A stretch of 64,000 nt of DNA from JAJEFO01 sp965208685 (GTDB lineage Bacteria; Pseudomonadota; Alphaproteobacteria; Rhodobacterales; Rhodobacteraceae): contig CBDBPL010000007.1 in the NCBI GenBank assembly GCA_965208685.1, positions 1,116,001-1,180,000 on the forward strand. Reading direction: 5' to 3'. The notes beneath the pieces were generated by a model. It saw only the letters and a program-made list of their open reading frames with translations, had not been told where the DNA came from and ran no database searches. Below are positions 34,278 through 43,401 of the stretch, piece by piece. Position 1 is the stretch's first letter; every line of letters begins with the position of its first letter. The position numbers and the translations under genes were made by a program.

Positions 34278-35681
34278 ATGAAACACGTGAAATCAGCCCT
34301 GTTGGCAGGCAGTGTCGCGGTAGCGGCCTGCGGGTCGGCATGGGCCGGGGAATTCGACGGAATTGAGCTGAAGATGCTTGGCATCGGCGACACTTCGGTG
34401 ACCCGCCTTGCCCCGATCGTGGACGAGTTCGAGGAGTTGACCGGCGCAAAGGTCCAGATTGACATGTTCCCCTATCCCGGCCTGATCGACAAGATCGTGA
34501 TCGAGGCCAGCGCGAACCGGCCAAGCTATCAGCTCATGTGGGTGGACAGTCCTTGGGTCGGCGTCCTGGGGGAATCCGGCGCGCTCGAGGACCTTACCGA
34601 CTGGGTGATTCGCGATGCCGAGGAACTTCACCTCGACGACATCATCCCGATCCAGCTCCAGGAAAACACCTGGCAGGGCCGTCTCATCGCCTTCCCGGCA
34701 GCCGGAATGATCTGGCACGTCAACTACCGCAAGGACCTGTTCGAGCATCCTGACGAGCAGGCTGCCTTCAAGGACAGGTACGGCTATGACCTTGCGCCCG
34801 CCAAGACCTGGCAGCAGTACATCGACATAGCCGAATTCTTCACCCGCAAGGCGGGCGAGACCCTGGCCGGCCAGGCGCTGGAAAAGGACTTCTACGGCAA
34901 CGCCCAGGCCTTTAGCCGGGTTGCAGGTGCGATCACGCATGACTTCTTCCCGATCATGCGCAGCTTCGGCGGTCAGTACTGGGATGACGAGACCGGTCTT
35001 TGCGCGATCGACCGAGAGGCGGGCGTGAAGGCGGCCGAGGTCATGAAGCGGCTGGTGCCGTTCAATCCCCCGGACTATCTCGGTCTCATGTGGGACATCC
35101 GCACGGGCTACATGGAGCGTGGTGAAGTCGCCCAGTCGGGTTACTGGTCGGTCCGCACCGTGCGCCTGACCAATCCGGAAGAGGCCATTCTGCCCACGAT
35201 CGGCGAGGCCGGCTATCAGCCCAGCCCGACCGAGGACGGCGGTCCCATGGAGACGATGACCGGCGCGCTGAGCTTCGGCATCAACTCGAAGGCCAGCGAC
35301 CGCGAAAAGGAGGCTGCCTGGGAATTCATCAAGTGGGGCACCTCGCGGGACATGATGCGCCGTTTCGCCAACGAGGGTTCCGGGGTGAGCCAGTTCCACA
35401 AGTCCATCCTGTCAGACCCGGAACTCCAGGAAAAGTACCCCTACTACCAGGTGCTGCTGGAGACGCAGGACACGGCAAAACGCCGCATCTTCCACCCGTT
35501 CTATGCCGATGTGGAAGAGGTCTTCGGCGTCGAGTTGAACAAGTACGTGGCCGGCGAGACCGACAGCGCCCAGGAGGCGCTGACAAACGGCTGCACCAAG
35601 ATCAACACGCGGCTGAAGGTGTTTCCGCTCGAAATGCGTCTGCGCTGGATCGCAGACCCGAAGGCCGACATATTCAACTGA
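34278..35681 (+). CDS. ABC transporter solute-binding protein, family 1 (sugar type)
   Basis: Periplasmic receptor of a carbohydrate importer, 467 residues. The signal peptide is residues 1-23 (SALLAGSVAVAACGSAWA). The mature part opens FDGIELKMLGIGDTSVTRLAPIVDEFEELTGAKV, the usual family-1 start. The long length and features such as AAGMIWHVNYRKDLFEHPDEQAAFKDRYGYDL resemble receptors for sugar acids, polyols or oligosaccharides. ATG 34278 has GGAAG just upstream; an in-frame ATG at 34266 is less likely. It is first in an operon with two permeases, ATPase and dehydrogenase. A strong hairpin follows the gene. Confidence 0.92.
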   Translation: MKHVKSALLAGSVAVAACGSAWAGEFDGIELKMLGIGDTSVTRLAPIVDEFEELTGAKVQIDMFPYPGLIDKIVIEASANRPSYQLMWVDSPWVGVLGESGALEDLTDWVIRDAEELHLDDIIPIQLQENTWQGRLIAFPAAGMIWHVNYRKDLFEHPDEQAAFKDRYGYDLAPAKTWQQYIDIAEFFTRKAGETLAGQALEKDFYGNAQAFSRVAGAITHDFFPIMRSFGGQYWDDETGLCAIDREAGVKAAEVMKRLVPFNPPDYLGLMWDIRTGYMERGEVAQSGYWSVRTVRLTNPEEAILPTIGEAGYQPSPTEDGGPMETMTGALSFGINSKASDREKEAAWEFIKWGTSRDMMRRFANEGSGVSQFHKSILSDPELQEKYPYYQVLLETQDTAKRRIFHPFYADVEEVFGVELNKYVAGETDSAQEALTNGCTKINTRLKVFPLEMRLRWIADPKADIFN

Positions 35682-35691
35682 GGCCTGAAAG

Positions 35692-35730
35692 GGTCCGTCC
35701 CCGGCTACTTCCCGCACCCGGGGGCGGGCC
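35692..35730 (+). promoter_or_regulatory. Stable stem-loop after the binding-protein gene
   Basis: GGTCCGTCCCCGG (35692-35704) pairs with CCGGGGGCGGGCC (35718-35730): 13 pairs with two G-U, and a 13-base loop. No T run. It is placed between receptor and permease genes, where it probably protects the receptor mRNA from 3' decay. Confidence 0.55.
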
Positions 35731-35771
35731 ACAACCACCGGCACCGGCTGCACGAGAGACGGACTGCGATC

Positions 35772-36659
35772 ATGGCATACAGCAGGAAGCGCAACAGGAG
35801 GATATTCCTCGGCTTCATGGTTCCTGCCATACTGGTTCTCTTCTGCACGACGATATACCCGATGATGTATGCGGGCTACCTGAGCTTCCGCAGCTATGAT
35901 CTGGCCAAGCTCTTCGTTCCAAGGGTGTTTGTCGGCTGGGCGAACTACCGGGAAATCCTCTCGTCCTCCGAGTTCCTGCACACGCTGACAGTGACATTCA
36001 AGCTGATGCTGATGACATTGTCGGTGCAGCTCGTGCTGGGTGTCGGCATGGCGCTTCTCGTCACGCAGCGACTGCCCGGCATGGGCATCATCCGCACGTT
36101 GCTCCTGATTCCGATGATGATCTCGCCGGTCATTGTCGGGCTTGTCTGGCTGTTTCTCTACTTCCCCGAGCTCGGTTACCTGAACTACTTCCTGAGCTTC
36201 GTGGGCGTCAGTCCGGTCCCCTGGATCACGTCGACGCAGTGGGCGCTCTGGGCGATCGCGATTGCCGACATCTGGCAATGGACGCCCTTCGTGATGATGG
36301 GCACAGCCGCAGCGCTGACCAGCCTGTCGCCGGAACCCTACGAGACCGCCAGGATTGACGGAAACTCGAACTGGGAGGTGTTCTGGCACGTCACTCTCCC
36401 GCAGATCAAGCCGGTCCTGATCAGCCTGATGTTCCTGCGTGCCATCGATGCCTTCAAGATCTACGACATCATCTTCGTGCTGACCAAGGGCGGTCCGGGG
36501 GACACGACTGAGGTGCTGTCGATGTTCATCTATCGCCAGTCGTTCACGTTCTGGCGCATGGGCGTGGGCGCGGCGGCATCCTTCGTGTCGCTGGCGATCA
36601 TCGTGATCCTGATAACGCTGTTCTTCAAGTCGCTAAGTCGCGACCCGCAGCTGACCTGA
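35772..36659 (+). CDS. ABC sugar transporter permease (MalF/UgpA type)
   Basis: First inner-membrane permease, 295 residues with six predicted membrane segments (about 10-35, 72-95, 105-128, 155-178, 210-230, 262-285). The cytoplasmic EAA loop that docks the ATPase is EPYETARIDGNSNWEVFWHVTLPQIKPVL. ATG 35772 is preceded by AGAGACGG. The second permease starts 13 bases after the stop. It pairs with the gene at 36673 to form the channel. Confidence 0.92.
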   Translation: MAYSRKRNRRIFLGFMVPAILVLFCTTIYPMMYAGYLSFRSYDLAKLFVPRVFVGWANYREILSSSEFLHTLTVTFKLMLMTLSVQLVLGVGMALLVTQRLPGMGIIRTLLLIPMMISPVIVGLVWLFLYFPELGYLNYFLSFVGVSPVPWITSTQWALWAIAIADIWQWTPFVMMGTAAALTSLSPEPYETARIDGNSNWEVFWHVTLPQIKPVLISLMFLRAIDAFKIYDIIFVLTKGGPGDTTEVLSMFIYRQSFTFWRMGVGAAASFVSLAIIVILITLFFKSLSRDPQLT

Positions 36660-36672
36660 GGGGCCCAACGCG

Positions 36673-37497
36673 ATGAACAAGCCCAGTACCCGCCAAACGA
36701 TCCTGGTCTACCTGCTGCTGGCCATCGTGCTGATCGTTTTTCTTACACCGATCTACATAATCGCCTCTTCTTCGGTGAAACCCACACCGATCATGTTCCA
36801 GAAACCGCCGGCAATGATCTTCTCGCCGACATGGGATCATTACATCGCGCTTTTCTCCGAACGTCCCTTTGCCAAGTTCATCGGGAACTCCCTGATCGTC
36901 GCACTCGGGTCTACCGCATTCAGCCTTACGTTCGGGTCCCTGGCGGCCTATGCGATCAGTCGCATCAAGCACCGGCGCATGGGCGACGTGGCCTTCTGGA
37001 TCCTGTCGATGCGGATGTTTCCGCCAATTGCCGTTGTGGTGCCATATTACATCATCTTCAAGACTGTCGGCCTGCTCGACACCCCGCTGGCACTGATCAT
37101 CATCTACTCCACGGTGAACATCCCGCTCACTACCTGGTTGATGAAGGGGTTCTTCGACGAGGTGCCGACGGCGCTGGAGGAGGCCGCAGCGGTCGACGGC
37201 CACGGCCTGTTGTCGGCCTTCTGGCACGTCACGCTGCCCCTGGCCGCGCCGGGGCTCGCGGTCTCTGCGGTATTCTGCTTCATCTTCTCGTGGAACGAGT
37301 TCATCTTCGCACTCATGCTCACGGGATCGAACGCCCAGACGGCGACCGTCGCGGTCATGTCGTTCTGGTCCTCCGACGCGGTGCAGTGGGGACGCATCAT
37401 GGCCGGCTCGCTCATCATTGTCATTCCGGGCGTCATCTTCGTCCTGACGTGCCAGCGCTGGCTGGTACGCGGGCTGACGCTAGGCTCGGTCAAGTAG
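36673..37497 (+). CDS. ABC sugar transporter permease (MalG/UgpE type)
   Basis: Second permease of the importer, 274 residues, six membrane segments. The N-terminal LLLAIVLIVFLTPIYIIASSSVKP and the EAA loop ALEEAAAVDGHGLLSAFWHVTLPLAAPGL are standard for MalG-type proteins. Strong GAGGGG precedes the ATG. The ATPase gene follows after 18 bases. The loop residues differ from those of the partner permease, as expected for a heterodimer. Confidence 0.92.
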   Translation: MNKPSTRQTILVYLLLAIVLIVFLTPIYIIASSSVKPTPIMFQKPPAMIFSPTWDHYIALFSERPFAKFIGNSLIVALGSTAFSLTFGSLAAYAISRIKHRRMGDVAFWILSMRMFPPIAVVVPYYIIFKTVGLLDTPLALIIIYSTVNIPLTTWLMKGFFDEVPTALEEAAAVDGHGLLSAFWHVTLPLAAPGLAVSAVFCFIFSWNEFIFALMLTGSNAQTATVAVMSFWSSDAVQWGRIMAGSLIIVIPGVIFVLTCQRWLVRGLTLGSVK

Positions 37498-37515
37498 CGC
37501 GGGAGGAGACCGGTC

Positions 37516-38589
37516 ATGTCATCGATCCAGCTCAGGAATGTCACGAAGCGCTACGGACAGACCGAGGTCGTCCACGAAATCGACCTCGACATCGCCGAAC
37601 GGGAATTCGTGGTGCTGCTTGGGCCCTCGGGCTGCGGCAAGACGACGACGCTGCGAATGGTTGCGGGGCTCGAAGACGTCTCCGATGGCGAACTGTCCAT
37701 AGGCGGGCGTGTTGTCAATGACGTGGCGCCCAAGGACCGCGGCGTCGCCATGGTGTTCCAGAACTACGCCCTCTACCCTCACATGAGCGTGCAGCAGAAC
37801 ATGGAGTTTGCCCTGCGCCCGCTGAAGCTCGACAAAGGTGAAGTCAACCGCCGGATCACCGAGACGGCCGACATTCTCGGCCTTGGCGAACTTCTTGAGC
37901 GCAAGCCATCGCAGCTTTCGGGGGGACAGCGCCAGCGTGTCGCAATGGGACGCGCAATGGTTCGCACGCCCGGTGTGTTCCTGTTCGACGAGCCGCTCTC
38001 GAACCTCGACGCCAAGTTGCGCACCCAGGTCCGCTGGGAGATCGGCAAGCTGCACAAGCGCCTCAACACGACGATTCTTTATGTTACCCACGATCAGGTC
38101 GAAGCGATGACCCTTGCCGACAGGATCGTCATCATGCGCGACGGGTACATCGAACAGACTGGCACGCCCGAGGAAGTCTATTCCCATCCGCGGAACTCCT
38201 TCGTCGCCACGTTCATCGGCAGCCCGGCGATGAACATGATGCCTGCGACGATGCAGGACAGTCAGCTGGTTGGCGATCACCTCAGCCTTCCGATCCCACG
38301 GCGTCTCGCTGGCAAGGTTGCCGAGGGTCAAAGGGTCACCCTCGGCATTCGTCCCCCGGAAATCTCGCTGGTGGAGGAGGGCGCCGATGGCGCGCTCGCC
38401 GCTACGGTCGAGGTCACCGAGTATCTCGGCAACGAGGCGCTGCTCGACATACGCATAGGCTCGCACGAGATGATTGCGGAAGTTCCTGCAAGCCAGCGCC
38501 CGGCCGAAGACAGCAATGTCCACGTGCGCTTCAACCCGGAGGCGATTCACGTCTTCGACGCCGAGACCGGCATTTCCCTCAACGCCTGA
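37516..38589 (+). CDS. ugpC: ABC transporter ATPase (MalK/UgpC type)
   Basis: ATP-hydrolysing subunit, 357 residues. Walker A GPSGCGKT is at 36-43, the Q loop VFQNYALYPHMSV, the signature LSGGQRQR, Walker B VFLFDEPLSNLDAKLR and the H loop YVTHDQVEAMT are all intact. A TOBE/OB-type regulatory domain occupies about 235-357 (VTLGIRPPEISLV, VTEYLGNEALLDIRIG), as in MalK. GGGAGGAG precedes the ATG. Because this ATPase type can serve several importers, it might also power transporters lacking their own. The symbol is used in the family sense only. Confidence 0.92.
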   Translation: MSSIQLRNVTKRYGQTEVVHEIDLDIAEREFVVLLGPSGCGKTTTLRMVAGLEDVSDGELSIGGRVVNDVAPKDRGVAMVFQNYALYPHMSVQQNMEFALRPLKLDKGEVNRRITETADILGLGELLERKPSQLSGGQRQRVAMGRAMVRTPGVFLFDEPLSNLDAKLRTQVRWEIGKLHKRLNTTILYVTHDQVEAMTLADRIVIMRDGYIEQTGTPEEVYSHPRNSFVATFIGSPAMNMMPATMQDSQLVGDHLSLPIPRRLAGKVAEGQRVTLGIRPPEISLVEEGADGALAATVEVTEYLGNEALLDIRIGSHEMIAEVPASQRPAEDSNVHVRFNPEAIHVFDAETGISLNA

Positions 38590-38609
38590 TCCGAGGATTC
38601 CGCGCCGAT

Positions 38610-39623
38610 ATGCCCAGAGAGATCGTTTTCCCCGCAGAGAACAGCTTCGAGCTCGCTGATTACCAGGACGTGCCGCTCGGCGCCGACGAGATTCGCGGCC
38701 CGACCATCTGCACCCTTATCAGTCAGGGCACGGAACTTGCCTGGGCTGCCGGCGGCGGCGGCTTCCCTGTCCGCCCCGGATATGGAGCGGTCTTCCGGGT
38801 GTCCGAGATCGGACCGGAGGTTCGTGACGTCGCGCCCGGCGATCTGCGCTTCTGCATGGGCGCCCACCGTTCGACGCAGCAGTTCCCGGAGCGCTTCACG
38901 TTGTCGTTGCCGGACGGCATTGGTCCAATGGATGCGGTCATAGCCCGTCTGATGGGAGTCTCAATGACCACCCTCATGACTACCACCGCGCGTCCGGGCG
39001 ACAAGGTGATTGTCACCGGTGCCGGTCCGGTCGGCTTGTGTGCCGCGCACATTTTCCAAATTGGGGGATACGATGTCACTGTCGTCGATCCGGACGGTCT
39101 GAGACGATCCCAGGTGGAGGCGTCGGGCATTGCGGACACGCGCGCCAGCATGCCGAGGGACGACCAGGACTTTGCCAAGAGGGTACGGCTTGTCGTCGAG
39201 TGCTCGGGCAACGAGGCGGCGGTGCTTGACGCCTGTGAAATCGTCGCGCAGATGGGCGAGGTGGTACTGGTGGGCGTGCCTTGGCGAAAGTGCACGGACC
39301 AGTCGGCCCACGACGTCACGCGGGCGGTCTTTTTCAACTTCGTGAATCTTCGCAGCGGATGGGAATGGGCGGTCCCGATCCGATCGCGGGGATTCGTCTG
39401 GGAAGAGCTGCTCGAAGGGTACAACAACGCGCCGCACAGCACGTTCTCAGGATTTGAACGCGCGCTGAAGTGGCTTGCCGACGGCAGGCTGGATCTCGAC
39501 GGGCTTGTCACGGTCATTCCGCCTGACGATCCTGCGGGACTCTACGGGGACATACGCGACCGGCGCATCGAAACGCCGTTCATTGTCTTGGACTGGTCGA
39601 GCGGTGAAGCGACTGGCATCTAG
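38610..39623 (+). CDS. Medium-chain dehydrogenase/reductase (MDR, alcohol dehydrogenase-like)
   Basis: 337-residue member of the zinc-alcohol-dehydrogenase superfamily with an NAD(P) domain (VIVTGAGPVGLCAAHIF, then VVDPDGLRR). The expected catalytic zinc signature is not intact: the normal GHE motif is missing and the first Cys position reads TLISQGTELAW. It may therefore be a zinc-free or divergent MDR. Similar proteins (bacteriochlorophyllide dehydrogenase-like/'theronine-like') occur in sugar operons. It follows the ATPase by 20 bases and is the last gene before the convergent uronate-dehydrogenase-like gene. The reaction is probably oxidation of a polyol or sugar acid. Confidence 0.8.
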   Translation: MPREIVFPAENSFELADYQDVPLGADEIRGPTICTLISQGTELAWAAGGGGFPVRPGYGAVFRVSEIGPEVRDVAPGDLRFCMGAHRSTQQFPERFTLSLPDGIGPMDAVIARLMGVSMTTLMTTTARPGDKVIVTGAGPVGLCAAHIFQIGGYDVTVVDPDGLRRSQVEASGIADTRASMPRDDQDFAKRVRLVVECSGNEAAVLDACEIVAQMGEVVLVGVPWRKCTDQSAHDVTRAVFFNFVNLRSGWEWAVPIRSRGFVWEELLEGYNNAPHSTFSGFERALKWLADGRLDLDGLVTVIPPDDPAGLYGDIRDRRIETPFIVLDWSSGEATGI

Positions 39624-39835
39624 CAATCAGCCGGCCCGGCGGCGCGGAATGGCCCGCGGCCGACCCGTCAGTGTGATTGCGTACGCATGCATGACTCAGA
39701 GCTTCTCAAGCCGAACTCCTTGCCAAACGGCGTGACCGGGGATGACTTGTACCCTGAGTCGATGATGGAATTGACGCCAGGTGGGGCGAATGGGCTTGGT
39801 CCGGCGTCTTCTGTCGGGCTTGCTTCTGGATCTCG

Positions 39836-40645
39836 TCAGTCCGGCCCTTCTTCGTGGATGCTGTCGCCGCAGAATGCGCCGCCCTGGAAGACTGCGGTCA
39901 CATCGTCTGCAGGCGGCGGATCCATTTTGGCGTCAAGCTTTTCGCGGAAAATCTCTGCGTTGTCCTTGGGTTGCCAGCCCAGGTATGCCACCTCGCGGTT
40001 GTCCCACCAGGTCGCGGAATTCGCCGAGACGCCATAGATGATCGGACAGCCCAGCCGCGGGACCGCGAAAATCCGTTCGATCAGGTGCATAAAGTCGTCG
40101 TGGCTCATCCAGGTTGACAACATGCGGTGGTCGACAGGTTCGGGAAAGCAGGACCCGATGCGGACCGAGGCTGTCTCGATTCCGAACTTGTCGTGATACA
40201 TCGAGGCCAGCGCCTCGCCGAAGACCTTGGACACTCCGTAGAGCCCGTCGGGGCGTGTGGGCGATTTCGCGTCAAGCCGGTCCGATTGCTTGTGAAAGCC
40301 GATGGCGTGGTTGGACGAGGCGAAAATGATGCGCGGCGTGACCGAGGACTTTCGCGCGGCTTCGTAGAGGTTGTACATGCCTTCAAGGTTCGCGGCCCGG
40401 ATCGTCGACCAGGGGGCCTCGGTTGCCTGGCCGCCCATGTGGACGATGCCGTCGCAGCCTTCGACCATCGTCTCGACCGCGGCCTGGTCTTCTAGCGAGC
40501 AGTAGACGATCTCCTCATTCCCGCGTGCCTCGCCCAGCCCCTTGCGGGCCGCGACCCGCATTGTTTCGGTTATGTGGGTCAGCCGGTCGCGGCAGACGGC
40601 GCCCAGATTGCCGTTGGCACCGGTTATCAGCAGTTTTTTCAGCAT
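39836..40645 (-). CDS. NAD-dependent uronate dehydrogenase-like protein (extended SDR)
   Basis: 269-residue extended SDR resembling uronate dehydrogenase, which oxidises glucuronate/galacturonate to the aldaric lactone. The cofactor motif TGANGNLG is at residues 8-15. Family-like segments are IVHMGGQATEAPWSTIRAAN, IIFASSNHAIGFHKQSDRLD, GLYGVSKVFGEALASMY (catalytic Tyr-x3-Lys), VRIGSCFPEP and NSATWWDNREVAYLGWQPKD. This match to Udh is good over the whole length. It faces the ABC/MDR operon convergently with 212 bases between, so it is a separate transcript. It suggests that the importer carries a uronic or related sugar acid. Confidence 0.82.
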   Translation of the reverse strand: MLKKLLITGANGNLGAVCRDRLTHITETMRVAARKGLGEARGNEEIVYCSLEDQAAVETMVEGCDGIVHMGGQATEAPWSTIRAANLEGMYNLYEAARKSSVTPRIIFASSNHAIGFHKQSDRLDAKSPTRPDGLYGVSKVFGEALASMYHDKFGIETASVRIGSCFPEPVDHRMLSTWMSHDDFMHLIERIFAVPRLGCPIIYGVSANSATWWDNREVAYLGWQPKDNAEIFREKLDAKMDPPPADDVTAVFQGGAFCGDSIHEEGPD

Positions 40646-40803
40646 GGCTCCCTCATATTGGCATTTGGCGTGGTGCAGTTGTGGCCCGGGAAGATCAGGA
40701 CGGCACGATACATTTCGAGTGCTTCAGTTTGGATTGGACGGACGGCAGGAGAATTCCCAAGCGCACCGTCCTTTCGAAGTTGATTAGGCAACGCAGGAAT
40801 GAG

Positions 40804-41796
40804 TCAGACCCGGCGCTGCCGCCGGTCCTTAAGCCGTTCGTGTGCATCGGTCGTCCCATCGTGGAAGGTGCCGAACCACTTGTCCCAAGGCATCTCAAGG
40901 TTTCCGTAGTTCACTTCAAAATACCGATGGTGCATTTGGTGGTGAAACGTTCCAAGCGCCAGCTGCCTTTTGTCCTTGACTAGGAGACTCTCGAATCCTG
41001 CATGGGACGTCGCGGCGGTCAGCGCCTGATGCTGCATGTGAAACAGGATATGCACCGGACCCGCCGGCACAACCAGGTGTATCAGGATGGAACTGAAGAA
41101 CAGGACGTGCTCAACAGGGTGCATGGACAACCCTGACCACGGACCGACGTTGACGTTCCGATGATGCAGGGCGTGAGCCAATCGATAGAGCGGCCCCCAG
41201 TGCAGCGCGCGGTGGATCCAGTAGAAATGCAAGGAGATCCAGACCGGTGTCAACACGAAGAGCGCCACGAACCAAACCGGGTTGTCCGACCAGATCAGCA
41301 CTGGCACCCATCCGTTTCCCATCGCCCAGAACATAAGCACTTCGTATGCCGTCCATGTTCCGACCCCGCTGGTCAGCGTCCAGAACATGTTGTCGCGCAC
41401 CTGCCCGCCAAAGGTGAACTGACGCCCCTTCACCATCAGGTCGCGTGGATCGAATTTCAGCCGGTCTCCCTGCAGCTTGGCTCGATAGAAGAACCAGTGC
41501 AGCCCCCCTGCGACAATGGTCATCAGCGCCAGGTTCCGCAGAAGGAGTGCACCTATCCAGTCCCAAGAGAGCGACCTTGTCACTTCAAGGGACGGCTGCA
41601 GCCAAAGCCAGCAGACCAGTGCAAGCACGGCCAGGATCGAGTTCTCGGCAAGCCGCAACCATCGCGCAGCCACCCAATCCAGCATTCGCACGGGGTCAGG
41701 CGGCCAACTGAAGAACGGCGACACCTCGATCGGCACCTCTGGCACATGGTGCCAGCCGGGAAGACCTGGATCTGTGCTTTGCATGCCGTCCTGCAT
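40804..41796 (-). CDS. Sterol desaturase/fatty acid hydroxylase superfamily membrane protein
   Basis: Membrane di-iron oxygenase of 330 residues. The eight-histidine pattern is visible: HFYWIHRALH, HALHHRN, and GTFHHQMHHRYFE, with extra His in HMQHQALTAATSH. Four or more membrane segments lie at about 50-70, 80-105, 145-165 and 175-200. Bacterial members hydroxylate fatty acids, carotenoids or hopanoid-type lipids. M1 (41796) or M5 (41784) could be the start. It is alone on the minus strand beside an insertion-sequence relic. Confidence 0.88.
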   Translation of the reverse strand: MQDGMQSTDPGLPGWHHVPEVPIEVSPFFSWPPDPVRMLDWVAARWLRLAENSILAVLALVCWLWLQPSLEVTRSLSWDWIGALLLRNLALMTIVAGGLHWFFYRAKLQGDRLKFDPRDLMVKGRQFTFGGQVRDNMFWTLTSGVGTWTAYEVLMFWAMGNGWVPVLIWSDNPVWFVALFVLTPVWISLHFYWIHRALHWGPLYRLAHALHHRNVNVGPWSGLSMHPVEHVLFFSSILIHLVVPAGPVHILFHMQHQALTAATSHAGFESLLVKDKRQLALGTFHHQMHHRYFEVNYGNLEMPWDKWFGTFHDGTTDAHERLKDRRQRRV

Positions 41797-41959
41797 TGAA
41801 CTTGGCGCGTCTCCGGCGTCCTGGATCGTCCGCCTACCGGCCCAGAACGTAACCTGTCATGAATCGAGCAGCAAATCCAAACTGCACTTGCAGCAGGTCT
41901 GCGTGCGGTAACCTACCTAAACTGTGTCTTCGACTTTGGCTATGAAGTCCGCGGGGACA

Positions 41960-42195
41960 TGGCCGGCTTGTCCGCCCGAACAAGCGGGTCATCTGGCCCA
42001 CGACGGGCCGGCAGCGGCTCAACCTGCATGCGGTGCTGAAACTCTGGAAGAGGAAGACCGCACCGGCCAAGACAAGCAGGACGTTGCCGAAACGAACTTG
42101 CGGCTGATGCGGAAGCTCGGACGGTCTTCTCCTGACAGCCGGGTGATCCATGTGCATTTCGACAATGCCCGCCTTTACCATGCGAAGACGCCAAG
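41960..42195 (+). mobile_element. IS630-family transposase relic
   Basis: Two frames carry fragments of an IS630-type DDE transposase. First comes RPNKRVIWPTTGRQRLNLHA (compare TGRQRLNLHGAL). Then, after a shift, NLRLMRKLGRSSPDSRVIHV and HFDNARLYHAKT match the second catalytic-Asp region (RVIHVFLDNARYHHAK). N-terminal HTH and the C-terminal part are missing, and no terminal inverted repeats were seen. It is a dead remnant. It adjoins the AbiEii pair, marking an acquired patch at about 41.9-43.6 kb. Confidence 0.75.
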
Positions 42196-42555
42196 CCTGC
42201 TCCCCCATTCACAGGATGGACGTGGCCGGGCGAGCCGCCTGCCAATTTGGGCACCACAGTTCAATCTCGTCGTGGCTTTCGGTGAATGGTCCCGTCGGCC
42301 GCAGATTGCGTACATGCCGAATTTCCCGCTTTCGTTTCCGGGATCGAGATGATTCCGTTGGGCGCGGGTCGCGTGGTCCTGGACGGCGACGCTGGGCGTC
42401 TTCGCGTCCGGGTGGCGAGCTTTCTTGCCACGGCGGCCAAGGCAACCGACATTGCGGCCGCCCCGATCATTGCCGGCTCGAAATCGCTTGCGTTCCGGAT
42501 CTCCCGCGGACCGGGCTCAAGTCTGGGCAAATTTCCGGCAGGCTTGGTGTCGCAA

Positions 42556-43401
42556 TCAGGGATCGGCGCCATCGGCGCCGACCTTCGCAACCGATGCCTT
42601 CAGCATCTCGCTGGAGATTTCCGGAGAAGTTGGCCAAGCGCCAGTCCTGGCGCCGGTGTGGATTCTGCAGTTTCCCGGGTCGAGATTCCCGAAGTCTGGG
42701 GCGCAGGGCGTTCCATGGGGATCTACGAACAGGCCGAAATCGAACTGCGGAGGAATTGAGCCGATCCACTTCTGTGCACGGTCGCACTCCGCGCGAAGCC
42801 AATTGTTGAGATCACCCGCATCAACCATTCGAACGAGGTTCTCCTCGTCGATCTGCACCTGGCGAAGAACAGCCCGCCTGCGAAGCTCCTGGATGATCAT
42901 GTCCGGGCTGCGACCTGGAGTCTTCTCCGCCGCCGCCCAAGCGACAGGACCAAGCGGAAGAATGCTCTTGGCAATGGTTTTCAGATCCAGGATGTCTCGC
43001 GTTTCGATTCTGTCAACGGCGGCGATAATCTTGTTGGTCGCCTGGTCAACCGGATGGAGTCGGTATCCGAAAATCTCATCCCTCTCGGTCGGGAAGAACC
43101 TGTAGTCACTGTCGAAACTCCAATCCATGCGAGTCGAGTCCCGGTCCGTGCCGACCAGGGCGCGACGGAACGTATCGTTCCGCCTGTGCCACTTCACGGA
43201 AAGGCCTGCCTGCCGCAGTGAGTTCTCGTCCCAACCCGCCACGCGGTCCAGGTCCTCCTTCCTGTCGGAAAAAAGGTCGATGTCATCGGAAAACCGGTCC
43301 GTGTCCACGTTTAGAACGGCGCCGCCTGCCACATAGTTCTCCGGATCCCTGTTGGCGGCGACTGCCCTAAGGATGCGCTTCTGCAGATCCGTCAATGGCA
43401 T
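42556..43401 (-). CDS. Nucleotidyltransferase of the AbiEii/AbiGii toxin family
   Basis: Likely toxin of a type-IV-like toxin-antitoxin or abortive-infection pair, 281 residues. The transferase core reads NYVAGGAVLNVDTDRFSDDIDLFSD, with the D-x-D metal pair, and HPVDQATNKIIAAVDRIETRDILDL, containing the conserved Lys and Asp. AbiEii proteins pyrimidylate or otherwise nucleotidylate targets such as tRNA. ATG 43401 with GAGGGG seven bases upstream gives the family start; the frame is open further upstream. It overlaps the 3' end of the small gene before it by 35 bases. A nearby transposase relic fits a horizontally acquired defence or maintenance module. Confidence 0.8.
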   Translation of the reverse strand: MPLTDLQKRILRAVAANRDPENYVAGGAVLNVDTDRFSDDIDLFSDRKEDLDRVAGWDENSLRQAGLSVKWHRRNDTFRRALVGTDRDSTRMDWSFDSDYRFFPTERDEIFGYRLHPVDQATNKIIAAVDRIETRDILDLKTIAKSILPLGPVAWAAAEKTPGRSPDMIIQELRRRAVLRQVQIDEENLVRMVDAGDLNNWLRAECDRAQKWIGSIPPQFDFGLFVDPHGTPCAPDFGNLDPGNCRIHTGARTGAWPTSPEISSEMLKASVAKVGADGADP

